Shown here: positions 49,657 through 57,164 of the stretch, in pieces
How positions within the stretch are numbered: position 1 is the stretch's first letter
How the letters are laid out: each line of letters starts with the position of its first letter
NCBI RefSeq assembly: GCF_001945365.1
Contig: NZ_MSTQ01000015.1
Span: forward strand, 1-64,000
Origin: Pseudomonas reinekei
Lineage (GTDB): Bacteria > Pseudomonadota > Gammaproteobacteria > Pseudomonadales > Pseudomonadaceae
Direction: 5' to 3'
DNA: 64,000 bases
Made by a program: the position numbers and the translations under genes
Notes under the pieces: model-generated
The model's database searches: none
What the model was told of the DNA's origin: nothing
What the model saw: only the letters and a program-made list of their open reading frames with translations

Positions 49657-51723
49657 ATGAAAAATAATAATAGCCTGCTACGCCATCTACCCTGGCTGGT
49701 GCTGGCAATCGTAGGGGCGTGCGCCCTGGGTGTAGTGGCACTGCGCCGAGGTGAGGCAATCAATGCCTTGTGGATTGTGGTCGCTGCCGTGGCCATTTAT
49801 CTGGTCGCGTACCGCTACTACAGTCTGTTCATCGCTAACAATGTGATGCAGCTCGACCCGCGACGGGCCACCCCCGCCGTACTCAACAATGATGGTCTGG
49901 ACTACGTTCCAACCAACAAACACATCCTCTTTGGTCATCACTTCGCGGCCATCGCAGGCGCGGGGCCACTGGTGGGTCCGGTTCTGGCGGCGCAAATGGG
50001 CTATCTGCCCGGCACACTCTGGCTGATCGCCGGTGTGGTGCTGGCCGGTGCCGTTCAGGACTTCATGGTCCTGTTCATGTCCACCCGCCGCAACGGTCGT
50101 TCCCTGGGTGACATGGTTCGTGAAGAAATGGGCCGCATCCCCGGCACCATCGCGCTGTTCGGCTGCTTCCTGATCATGATCATCATCCTCGCGGTGCTGG
50201 CGCTGATCGTGGTGAAGGCTTTGGCCGAAAGCCCATGGGGTATTTTCACGGTGATGGCGACCATCCCGATCGCGATGTTCATGGGCATTTACATGCGCTA
50301 CATCCGCCCGGGCCGCATCGGCGAGATCTCGATCATCGGCGTGCTGTTGCTGCTGGGTTCGATCTGGCTCGGTGGGCAGATTGCTGCTGATCCGGTGTGG
50401 GCCAAGGCCTTCACCTTCACCGGTATCCAGATCACCTGGATGCTGATCGGTTATGGTTTTGTCGCGGCAGTGTTGCCGGTGTGGCTGATCCTGGCGCCGC
50501 GAGACTACCTCTCCACGTTCCTGAAGATCGGCACCATCGTTGCCTTGGCCATCGGTATTCTGGTGACCATGCCCGAGCTGAAAATGCCGGCACTGACCCA
50601 GTTCGTCGACGGCACCGGTCCGGTATGGAAGGGCGGTCTGTTTCCGTTCCTGTTCATCACCATCGCGTGCGGTGCGGTCTCTGGTTTCCATGCGCTGATT
50701 TCCTCCGGCACCACGCCGAAGTTGCTCGATAACGAGGTCAACGCCCGTTACATCGGTTACGGCGGCATGCTGATGGAGTCGTTCGTGGCGATCATGGCCA
50801 TGGTGGCCGCTTCGGTGATTGAGCCGGGCGTGTACTTCGCCATGAACAGCCCGGCCGCCGTGGTTGGCGGTGATGTGGTGTCGGTGGCGACGGCAGTCAG
50901 CAGCTGGGGCTTTGCAATCACCCCGGAAGCGCTGCAAGCAGTCGCCCATGACATCGGCGAAACCACCATCCTGGCCCGTGCCGGTGGTGCGCCGACCCTG
51001 GCGGTCGGTATCGCGCAAATCCTGCACAGTGTGCTGCCGGGTGAAAACACCATGGCGTTCTGGTACCACTTCGCGATCCTGTTCGAAGCGCTGTTCATCC
51101 TCACCGCGGTGGACGCCGGTACCCGTGCCGGTCGTTTCATGCTGCAGGACTTGCTCGGCTCGTTCGTGCCGGCGCTGAAACGCACCGAGTCCTGGACCGC
51201 CAACCTGATCGCCACCGCCGGCTGTGTGGCGATGTGGGGCTGGTTGTTGTATCAGGGCGTGATCGATCCGCTGGGTGGCATCAACACCCTGTGGCCGCTG
51301 TTCGGTATCTCCAATCAGATGCTGGCCGGTATCGCGTTGATGCTTGGTACCGTCGTGCTGATCAAGATGAAACGCCAGCGCTATGTCTGGGTCACCATGT
51401 TGCCGGCTGTGTGGTTGCTGATCTGCACCACGACGGCGGGCTTCATCAAGCTGTTCGACGCCAACCCGGCGATCGGCTTTCTGTCCCTGGCGAAAAAATA
51501 CAGCGATGCCCTGGCTAACGGCCAGATCCTCGCTCCGGCCAAGGACATCGCTCAGATGCAGCACGTGATTTTCAACGCCTACACCAACGCAACGCTGACG
51601 GCTTTGTTCCTGTTCGTGGTGTTCAGCATCCTGTTCTATGCGCTCAAGGTCGGTATTGCCGCCTGGGGCAAAAAAGAGCGTACGGATAAAGAATCGCCAT
51701 TCCAGGCCCAGCCGGACGCGTAA
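49657..51723 (+). CDS. cstA: Carbon starvation protein CstA (pyruvate/peptide transporter)
   Basis: A 688-residue membrane protein with about sixteen to eighteen helices of the CstA family: NILFGHHFAAIAGAGP-like segment (here KHILFGHHFAAIAGAGPLVG), GAVQDFMVLFMSTRRNGRS, FHALISSGTTPKLL and LFGISNQMLAGIALML. It is a transporter linked to pyruvate or peptide uptake. The ATG at 49657 gives the standard length; the open frame runs back to 49231 over the PilZ gene and is not used. The ybdD-type gene follows 15 bp on. Confidence 0.94.
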   Translation: MKNNNSLLRHLPWLVLAIVGACALGVVALRRGEAINALWIVVAAVAIYLVAYRYYSLFIANNVMQLDPRRATPAVLNNDGLDYVPTNKHILFGHHFAAIAGAGPLVGPVLAAQMGYLPGTLWLIAGVVLAGAVQDFMVLFMSTRRNGRSLGDMVREEMGRIPGTIALFGCFLIMIIILAVLALIVVKALAESPWGIFTVMATIPIAMFMGIYMRYIRPGRIGEISIIGVLLLLGSIWLGGQIAADPVWAKAFTFTGIQITWMLIGYGFVAAVLPVWLILAPRDYLSTFLKIGTIVALAIGILVTMPELKMPALTQFVDGTGPVWKGGLFPFLFITIACGAVSGFHALISSGTTPKLLDNEVNARYIGYGGMLMESFVAIMAMVAASVIEPGVYFAMNSPAAVVGGDVVSVATAVSSWGFAITPEALQAVAHDIGETTILARAGGAPTLAVGIAQILHSVLPGENTMAFWYHFAILFEALFILTAVDAGTRAGRFMLQDLLGSFVPALKRTESWTANLIATAGCVAMWGWLLYQGVIDPLGGINTLWPLFGISNQMLAGIALMLGTVVLIKMKRQRYVWVTMLPAVWLLICTTTAGFIKLFDANPAIGFLSLAKKYSDALANGQILAPAKDIAQMQHVIFNAYTNATLTALFLFVVFSILFYALKVGIAAWGKKERTDKESPFQAQPDA

Positions 51724-51738
51724 TCGAGGATTTGCAGC

Positions 51739-51936
51739 ATGTTCAATGACCTGAGTCGCCTCGGTAAATACCTCGGTCAGGCCGCGCGCTTGATGGTCGG
51801 CATGCCCGACTACGACAACTACGTCGAGCACATGCAAACCAAGCACCCGGACAAACCGGTGATGAGCTACGAGATGTTCTTCCGAGAACGTCAGGAAGCC
51901 CGTTACGGTGGCAAGGGTGGGCCGAAGTGCTGTTGA
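51739..51936 (+). CDS. ybdD: YbdD/YjiX family protein
   Basis: A 65-residue protein of the YbdD/YjiX (DUF466) family, the small partner always found after cstA-type genes: MFNDLSRLGKYLGQAARLMV, VGMPDYDNYVEHM, and the basic Cys-containing end GGKGGPKCC. It probably helps CstA activity. TGCAGC spacing and the 15-bp gap show co-expression with cstA. Confidence 0.93.
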   Translation: MFNDLSRLGKYLGQAARLMVGMPDYDNYVEHMQTKHPDKPVMSYEMFFRERQEARYGGKGGPKCC

Positions 51937-51960
51937 GGCACGAGGTCTAGGCACACACGA

Positions 51961-52030
51961 CTGCAGGAGCCCGGTTTGCCGGCGATAGCGATCTTCAGGT
52001 CGCTATCGCCGACAAGCCGGGCTCCTGCAG
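51961..52030. repeat. 70-bp near-perfect palindrome between ybdD and the COG0523 gene
   Basis: CTGCAGGAGCCCGGTTTGCC from 51961 faces GGCTTGTCGGCGATAGCGAC on the complementary strand of the right half; arms of about 31 bp differ at two positions around an 8-nt loop. It does not match the REP families of the window. It could be a terminator for cstA-ybdD or a dispersed element. Confidence 0.75.
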
Positions 52031-52057
52031 TTTTTTCAGCGCATGGGAGATCTTCTT

Positions 52058-53029
52058 TTGTCAGCTCCAATCCCCGTCACGATCCTCAGCGGCTTTCTCG
52101 GCGCCGGCAAAACCACCTTGCTGCGCCATTTGCTCAAAGCCGAGCACGGCCTGAAAATCGCCGTGATCGAGAACGAATTCAGCGACGCCGGTATCGACAC
52201 CCAACTATTGGGCGACGAACCGGTGCAAGTGATGACGCTGTCCAACGGCTGCGTCTGCTGCACCATTCACACCGATTTGACCAAGGCTCTTTATCTGCTA
52301 CTCGAACGCCGGGACAGTGGAGAGATCGCCTTCGATCGTCTGGTGATCGAATGCACCGGCCTGGCTGATCCGGCGCCGGTCGCGCAAACGTTTTTCATCG
52401 ATGAAGAATTGCGCGAGCGCTACATCCTCGACGGCATCATCACGCTGGTCGACGCGGCGCATGCCGAGACTCACTTGACCCAGACCATCGCCCAGGCGCA
52501 GATCGGCTTTGCCGACCGCTTGCTGGTGAGCAAGCGCGATCTGGTGGACGAGCCGACCTTCGACGCATTGAGCGAACGCCTGACCCGTATCAACCGCCGC
52601 GCCCCGATCCGTGTGGTCGATCACGGCAACATCGACTTGGCCGAATTGCTCGACGTGCGCGGTTTCAATCTCAATGCGGACCTCGGCGGTGGCGTAAGTC
52701 TGCGCCCGGTGAGCCAGGCCCCTTCCATCGACCGCATTTCCAGCCTGGTGCTGCGCACCGACAAACCGCTGGATATCGACAAACTCAGCGAGTTCATGAA
52801 CGAGCTGTTGGAAGAGCACGGCAAACAACTGCTGCGCTACAAAGGTGTGCTGAACATTTTGGGTGAACCGCGACGCATGGTGTTTCAGGGCGTATTGAAG
52901 CTTTACGGCTTCGACTGGGATACCGAGTGGGCCGTGGACGAAGTGCGTGAAAGCGTGATCGTGTTCATCGCCGATGATTTGCCTGAGGAGAAAATTCGCG
53001 AAGGCTTTGCGCGGGTGGCGGCGGATTAA
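52058..53029 (+). CDS. yjiA: COG0523/YjiA-type G3E GTPase (metal-linked)
   Basis: A 323-residue P-loop GTPase of the CobW/YjiA group: Walker A LSGFLGAGKTTLLRHLL, the metal-binding CXCC motif in SNGCVCCTI, GLADPAPVAQTFF, SKRDLVDEP and a C-terminal CobW_C domain (ILGEPRRMVFQGVLKLYG). Members deliver or sense metals such as zinc or cobalt. I use TTG at 52058 because GGGAG lies 8 nt upstream and the protein then starts as close relatives do; ATG at 52043 would add five residues but has no ribosome site. Confidence 0.87.
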   Translation: MSAPIPVTILSGFLGAGKTTLLRHLLKAEHGLKIAVIENEFSDAGIDTQLLGDEPVQVMTLSNGCVCCTIHTDLTKALYLLLERRDSGEIAFDRLVIECTGLADPAPVAQTFFIDEELRERYILDGIITLVDAAHAETHLTQTIAQAQIGFADRLLVSKRDLVDEPTFDALSERLTRINRRAPIRVVDHGNIDLAELLDVRGFNLNADLGGGVSLRPVSQAPSIDRISSLVLRTDKPLDIDKLSEFMNELLEEHGKQLLRYKGVLNILGEPRRMVFQGVLKLYGFDWDTEWAVDEVRESVIVFIADDLPEEKIREGFARVAAD

Positions 53030-53040
53030 GGCTGGAAGTG

Positions 53041-53128
53041 GCGGCGAGCCTTAAGTCGATATCGCGTGCAGGCTCGCTTCCACATTTGAAATGCAGCCCC
53101 TTGTGGCCGCGAGCCTGCTCGCGATAGC
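53041..53128. repeat. REP pair between convergent genes
   Basis: ATCGCGTGCAGGCTCGCTTC (from 53060) and GTGGCCGCGAGCCTGCTCGC (to 53122) form a degenerate REP doublet inside the 3' end of the minus-strand GntR gene, whose frame reads through both halves. Confidence 0.82.
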
Positions 53129-53821
53129 GGACTTACCTGCGGCACAATTCTGACCTCTTGCCGATACAGGGCTCAGCAACACTTCTTCCAGATAATCCAA
53201 ATGCTGGTTGAGCAGGGTTTCCGCCTTCGCGGCATCACCTTGCTCTAGCGCTCCCAGAATCTCCTGGTGCACTTGCCACACGCAATAATCCTTCGAATGC
53301 TGATCAAACTGCGCAAGCGCGAGCGAGATCCGGGGTACCAGGTTGTCGAGAAACTGCGACAGGGGTGCGTTACCCGCCATCTCTGCCAATTGCAGATGAA
53401 ACGCTCCGCAGAGGCGCAGTGCCTGGCCTTGTTCTGTGCATTGGCGTTCGCTTTCGATCAGTGCGCGAAGGCGTTTCAGGTCTTGCGCAACAGGCCGCTG
53501 ACAGGCCAGTCGTACCAACATGATTTCGGCCAGACGCCGCGCATGCAGTGCCTGTCGCGTCTGCTCGGTATCGAGTTCGGCGACGCGGGGACGATGGTTC
53601 ACTCGCAGGATGATGACTTGCTGATGGGACAGTCGCGTCAGCACTGCGCGAACGTCGCTGCGCCTGGCGCTGAACATTTGCGCCAGGCTTTCTTCGGTAA
53701 ATCGACTGGCCGAGTGGAGACGCTGTTCGAGAATGGCGTCGAAGACCTGTGAATACAGATCATCCACGCTCGGACGCACGGGCAGGGTGGCGAGGGTTTG
53801 CAGTGAGGCGAAGCTGTTCAT
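53051..53821 (-). CDS. FCD-type GntR regulator
   Basis: A 256-residue FadR-subfamily (FCD) GntR regulator: winged HTH from YSQVFDAILEQRLHSASRFT to FSARRSDVRAVLTRLSHQQV, and the FCD effector domain with likely metal-binding His/Asp residues (FHLQLAEMAGN, HQEILGALEQGD, LNQHLDYLEEVL). The real domain ends near VLLSPVSARG; about 25 more residues, including SAIASRLAATRG and EASLHAIST, are encoded by a REP pair. It begins 26 bp after the stop of a second GntR gene, so both are probably one transcript. Confidence 0.85.
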   Translation of the reverse strand: MNSFASLQTLATLPVRPSVDDLYSQVFDAILEQRLHSASRFTEESLAQMFSARRSDVRAVLTRLSHQQVIILRVNHRPRVAELDTEQTRQALHARRLAEIMLVRLACQRPVAQDLKRLRALIESERQCTEQGQALRLCGAFHLQLAEMAGNAPLSQFLDNLVPRISLALAQFDQHSKDYCVWQVHQEILGALEQGDAAKAETLLNQHLDYLEEVLLSPVSARGQNCAAGKSAIASRLAATRGCISNVEASLHAIST

Positions 53822-53846
53822 GGCCTGTCTCCGGTTCGAAGAGATT

Positions 53847-54551
53847 TCAACTGCCGAGGTTGTCATCCGGAATGTTCAATTCGATGCCCATTCGCTGGCC
53901 CTCGCGAAGAATGTGTCGACGCATCTCGGCGCTCGCCTGAGCGCTGTTCTTGCCGCGAATTGCACGCACTACGGCTTCGTTTTCTTCAAGGCGTTCAGCC
54001 AGATGCTCCGGCGAGTTGCGCAGCACCTCGGCGCTTTGCTTGAGGGCGTTGCTGGTCTGCTGGACCACGCTCTGGAAAATCGGATTCGACGTCAGTGTGA
54101 ACAGCTCTTCGTGGAAGGCGATGTAGGCATTCACACCTGCTTCACTGTCGTTGGCATCCAATGCTTCGCGCATGTCCATCAGGGTCAGGCGCAGTTGCCC
54201 GACTTCCTTGCTGCTGATGGACTGCGCCACGAGGCCGACGATGAACGGTTCGAGGGTGTAGCGCAGTTGCAGCACGTCTTCCAGGCTCGCCGCAGCCACT
54301 GCACTGTCATGCGACTGGCTGTCAGCGAGATTGGCATCCAGCACCACCACGCCTTTGCCCGGCATCGAGCGCACCAGGCCGAGGGTTTCCAGAACGATAA
54401 CCGCTTCACGCAGGCTCGGGCGGCTGATGCCCAGTTGTTCGGCCAGCTCGCGCTGCCCGGGCAGCATTTCACCGGAGCGCCACTGACCACGGGCCAGCGC
54501 GGCCCGAAGTTTTTCTACCACTGAATTTACGACGGTTGAGGTGCTTATCAC
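53847..54551 (-). CDS. FCD-type GntR regulator (FadR-like)
   Basis: A 234-residue FCD GntR regulator: HTH LPGQRELAEQLGISRPSLREAV with the next helix, and wing GLVRSMPGKGVVVLD; FCD domain from about residue 85 with FHEELFTLTSNPIF and MRRHILREGQRMG. GTG start with GGAG 7 nt before it. It lies immediately downstream of a dicarboxylate symporter gene in the same direction, whose promoter has FadR-like operators, so that is its likely target. Confidence 0.88.
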   Translation of the reverse strand: MISTSTVVNSVVEKLRAALARGQWRSGEMLPGQRELAEQLGISRPSLREAVIVLETLGLVRSMPGKGVVVLDANLADSQSHDSAVAAASLEDVLQLRYTLEPFIVGLVAQSISSKEVGQLRLTLMDMREALDANDSEAGVNAYIAFHEELFTLTSNPIFQSVVQQTSNALKQSAEVLRNSPEHLAERLEENEAVVRAIRGKNSAQASAEMRRHILREGQRMGIELNIPDDNLGS

Positions 54552-54581
54552 TTGATTGCTCCATGAGCGTGTAAGGGCAGT

Positions 54582-54616
54582 GCCGCAGGCTAGGTCAAAC
54601 GATGGAAGCCTGCGGC
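54582..54616. terminator. Stem-loop between symporter and GntR gene
   Basis: GCCGCAGGCT (54582-54591) pairs with AGCCTGCGGC (54607-54616), a perfect 10-bp stem with 15-nt loop; related to the CGCAGCCTGC palindrome at 34082. It separates the symporter gene from the GntR gene behind it. Confidence 0.6.
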
Positions 54617-54636
54617 GGCTCCTACAGGGGGGGAAT

Positions 54637-55950
54637 TCAGAACTCCTGCTGATGCGCCGGTGCGACCGGTTTTCTCGGCTGGAAGGTATAACCCTCCTGG
54701 CCGGAAAGCACCTTGTTTGCTCGCTGGATATCGATGTCCTTTTCCCAGCGGGCGATGGCCACAGTGGCGACGCAATTGCCGATCAGATTAGTCAGCGCCC
54801 GGCCGATGCCCATGAACCAGTCCACGGCCAGCACTAGCACCAGACCCACCACCGGGATCGCGGGAATCGCCGTCAGGGTGGCCGCCAGAATCACCAGCGC
54901 CGAACCCGGTATACCGTGTGCACCCTTGGAGGTGATCAACGACACCAGCAGAATCGTCAGCAGATCGGTCAAGGCCAGCGGTGTGCCGGTGGCATTGGCG
55001 ATGAACACGATGGCCAGCGTCAGGTAGATCGAAAAGCCGTCGAGGTTGAACGAGTAACCGGTAGGAATCACCAGCCCGACCGTCGAGCTGCCGATGCCCA
55101 GATGCTCAAGCTTGCGCATGATTTGTGGCAGCACGGCGTCGGACGATGCGGTGCCCATGACGATCATCAGTTCTTCGCGCAGGTACTTGAGCAACGGCCA
55201 CATCTTCAAGCCGGAAAGGCGCATCACCAGGCCGAGAACCAGCGCCACAAAGGCCACACAGGTCAGGTAAAACAAGCCGACCAGGCTACCCAGATGCTGT
55301 AGCGAATCCAGGCCATATTTACTGGTGGTGAAAGCGATGGCGCCGAACACGCCGATCGGCGCCAAGCGCACGATCATGCCCATGATGCGGAAGATCACAT
55401 GGCTCAGTTCGTTGATTAATCGCGAAATGCCTGAAGCCGCCTCGCCCACCAGGTTCAGCGCGCTGCCGAACAGCACGGAAAACAGCAGGACTTGCAGGAT
55501 ATTGTTGTCGGCGAAAGCACCAATCACCGACGTCGGGATCAAGTCCATCAGGAACTGTGTGGTGGTGTGCATGTGCTGACCGCGCTGGGCGATGTCGCCC
55601 ATGTCGGCGGCGGAGAGCTGGTCCAGATGAATGTTCGCGCCGCTGCCGATCCCGGTGCTGAAGGCGAGCACCAGGCCGATCACCAGGGCGATGGTGGTCA
55701 GCACTTCGAAGTAGATGACCGATTTCAGGCCGATGCGCCCGACCTTCTTGAGATCGCCCGCACCGCTGATGCCGCTGACCACCACGCAAAACACGATCAG
55801 GCCGATGAGCATTTTGATCAGTTTGATGAAACCGTCACCGAGTGGTTTGAGCTGAGCGGAATATTCGGGAAGGGTCAGCCCGCAGACGATGCCGAGCACC
55901 AGTCCGAGAACCACTTGGAGGAAGATTGAACGCGAGCACCATCTGAGCAT
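54637..55950 (-). CDS. Dicarboxylate/amino acid:cation symporter (DctA/GltP family)
   Basis: A 437-residue transporter of the DAACS family with eight helices and two re-entrant loops. Motifs: LKPLGDGFIKLIKMLIGLIVF, the serine-rich re-entrant loop MGTASSDAVLPQIMRKL, TGYSFNLDGFSIYLTLA and the C-terminal VVGLVLVLAVDWFMGIGRALTNLIGN. These match DctA-type C4-dicarboxylate carriers best, but substrate is not fixed. Under two FadR-like operators (56017, 56102); GntR regulators follow downstream. Confidence 0.9.
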   Translation of the reverse strand: MLRWCSRSIFLQVVLGLVLGIVCGLTLPEYSAQLKPLGDGFIKLIKMLIGLIVFCVVVSGISGAGDLKKVGRIGLKSVIYFEVLTTIALVIGLVLAFSTGIGSGANIHLDQLSAADMGDIAQRGQHMHTTTQFLMDLIPTSVIGAFADNNILQVLLFSVLFGSALNLVGEAASGISRLINELSHVIFRIMGMIVRLAPIGVFGAIAFTTSKYGLDSLQHLGSLVGLFYLTCVAFVALVLGLVMRLSGLKMWPLLKYLREELMIVMGTASSDAVLPQIMRKLEHLGIGSSTVGLVIPTGYSFNLDGFSIYLTLAIVFIANATGTPLALTDLLTILLVSLITSKGAHGIPGSALVILAATLTAIPAIPVVGLVLVLAVDWFMGIGRALTNLIGNCVATVAIARWEKDIDIQRANKVLSGQEGYTFQPRKPVAPAHQQEF

Positions 55951-56016
55951 GGGAGGAATCCTGGTCGGTGTCCTGGCTGCCGTACGCTGTGCGCATCAGA
56001 TTCAGGACTTAATTAT

Positions 56017-56031
56017 TGTGGTCTTACCGGT
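56017..56031. promoter_or_regulatory. FadR-like operator, copy 1
   Basis: TGTGGTCTTACCGGT matches the FCD-GntR pattern TGGT-N3-ACC and shares 11 of 15 bases with copy 2 read on the other strand. It is 67 bp upstream of the symporter start and likely overlaps the promoter. Confidence 0.55.
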
Positions 56032-56101
56032 ATGTCCAGTGCGGGCCTAGTCTAGGCGCCATATTTTCCAATCCGCAAGCGAAAAGTGATGAATTGGCAT
56101 G

Positions 56102-56116
56102 ACCGGTCTGACCAGT
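56102..56116. promoter_or_regulatory. FadR-like operator, copy 2
   Basis: Minus strand ACTGGTCAGACCGGT is nearly the E. coli FadR consensus ACTGGTCNGACCAGT. It lies 85 bp further upstream of the symporter gene than copy 1. Two sites suggest looping or cooperative binding by one of the neighbouring GntR proteins. Confidence 0.6.
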
Positions 56117-56254
56117 TGCGCCTTGATGCCCGAGCTTGAGCGATTGCAGTGGGTAAATGCTCGGATGCGGGATTCGGTAAGGGGACCCGATTGATACCGC
56201 GATGGTGAAAGGCGCGTCGGGTTATTCTCCGAGAACAGCCGTTTTGGCCAGAAA

Positions 56255-56281
56255 AAAACCGGTCAGGGGTTGACCGGTTTT
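56255..56281. terminator. Terminator after the orphan gene
   Basis: AAAACCGGTCA (56255-56265) and TGACCGGTTTT (56271-56281) form an 11-bp perfect stem; on the minus strand a run of seven T follows, so it ends the minus-strand transcript of the gene at 56351-56908. Confidence 0.88.
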
Positions 56282-56350
56282 CGAGTTCAGCAAGTGCCGC
56301 AATCATTTATGAAGGCGCGGCGCTTACCATGTTCCGACTGTTTTTTTGCG

Positions 56351-56908
56351 TTACTTCGAGTTAGTGGACTGGCGCACACCGCGCTCAAGGATTTTCAATT
56401 CGAAGAATACCAGGCGGCCTCCTCGATCTTTCAGGTCTGTCAGTGTCGGAAAGTTAGGTTCGTCGCCATAGGTATGAACTTCCCTGCGTTGTGGTCCGGT
56501 ATGGAGACGGATTTTATTGAGTGCTTCCGGCAAGTTATCAAGTTTTACACTGTCGCCCGCGCCATTGATGATGTGGAAGTAAGTTGGATCAGTGCCCTCG
56601 AACACGGTCAAATTGCGAAGTTCGCCTTCCATGCTCGCGGAATTAACGAATTGCCCATTTTCATCTGCAACCTTGATGGTGTAGACGCCATCGTGGTGAG
56701 CGAATAGAAAGGTCTCCGGGACGACCTCTTCACCGTAGCTCAACATGTTCTTGACCCGCTCCATCTGCCTGCGAAAGACACCGGACCAGTACTCCGAGAT
56801 GTCAGGAGCTTCCAGTTTTTTCTGAAGAACTTTACCGGCGAGAGCGACCGGTGTGCCATTAACAAATAATTGTGCTGTAAACGATTGGCTTGCATCCATG
56901 TTTTGCAT
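56351..56908 (-). CDS. Unrecognised protein, low-GC orphan
   Basis: A 185-residue protein I do not recognise. It is soluble-looking, with no signal peptide or membrane segment and no Cys. The sequence alternates short strands and turns (FTAQLFVNGTPVALAGKVL, FLFAHHDGVYTIKVADENG, YFHIINGAGDSVKLDNLPEA), suggesting a beta-rich fold. The gene is lower in GC than neighbours and has its own terminator, so it is a monocistronic unit and probably acquired. The start ATG at 56908 has GGAAGAGA upstream; ATG at 56899 is an alternative. Confidence 0.6.
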   Translation of the reverse strand: MQNMDASQSFTAQLFVNGTPVALAGKVLQKKLEAPDISEYWSGVFRRQMERVKNMLSYGEEVVPETFLFAHHDGVYTIKVADENGQFVNSASMEGELRNLTVFEGTDPTYFHIINGAGDSVKLDNLPEALNKIRLHTGPQRREVHTYGDEPNFPTLTDLKDRGGRLVFFELKILERGVRQSTNSK

Positions 56909-57113
56909 GTCAAAAATCTCTTCCGTAAGGTTTGGTATTCGCAGACTTCATAAATGAATTGCGAAAGTTGCTCACTGATGGGTGGTGAGTTGGAAGAAAG
57001 TTAGCATGTAGGTTTTAACTGTGGATTTTGAGTGTATTGCAAAACAATAAAGTTTGCCCGGGTGAACCAGGCTGCAAGGTTTGATTTGTTTCTTGCCAAG
57101 AATAGTGTGCATA

Positions 57114-57141
57114 AAAAAACCGGCACGAGTGCCGGTTTTTA
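57114..57141. terminator. Rho-independent terminator of glyA
   Basis: AAAAAACCGGCA and TGCCGGTTTTT form a stem with a CGAG loop; on the minus strand a T-run follows, 23 bp after the glyA stop. Confidence 0.9.
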
Positions 57142-57164
57142 TTACTGCTGTTTTAGCGGGCTTA

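Larger units (their letters stand above)
55951..56350. promoter_or_regulatory. 400-bp region with symporter promoter and hypothetical-gene terminator
   Basis: No gene is visible. It holds two FadR-like operators (56017-56031 and 56102-56116) in front of the symporter gene, and a strong terminator (56255-56281) for the minus-strand gene to the right. The rest is unremarkable. Confidence 0.55.

Noticed and set aside
49687..51954. A 755-codon open frame on the minus strand opposite cstA
   Set aside because: It is a shadow of the GC-rich cstA coding frame; the translation is low-complexity His/Gln/Arg-rich with no motif, and cstA on the plus strand is unmistakable.
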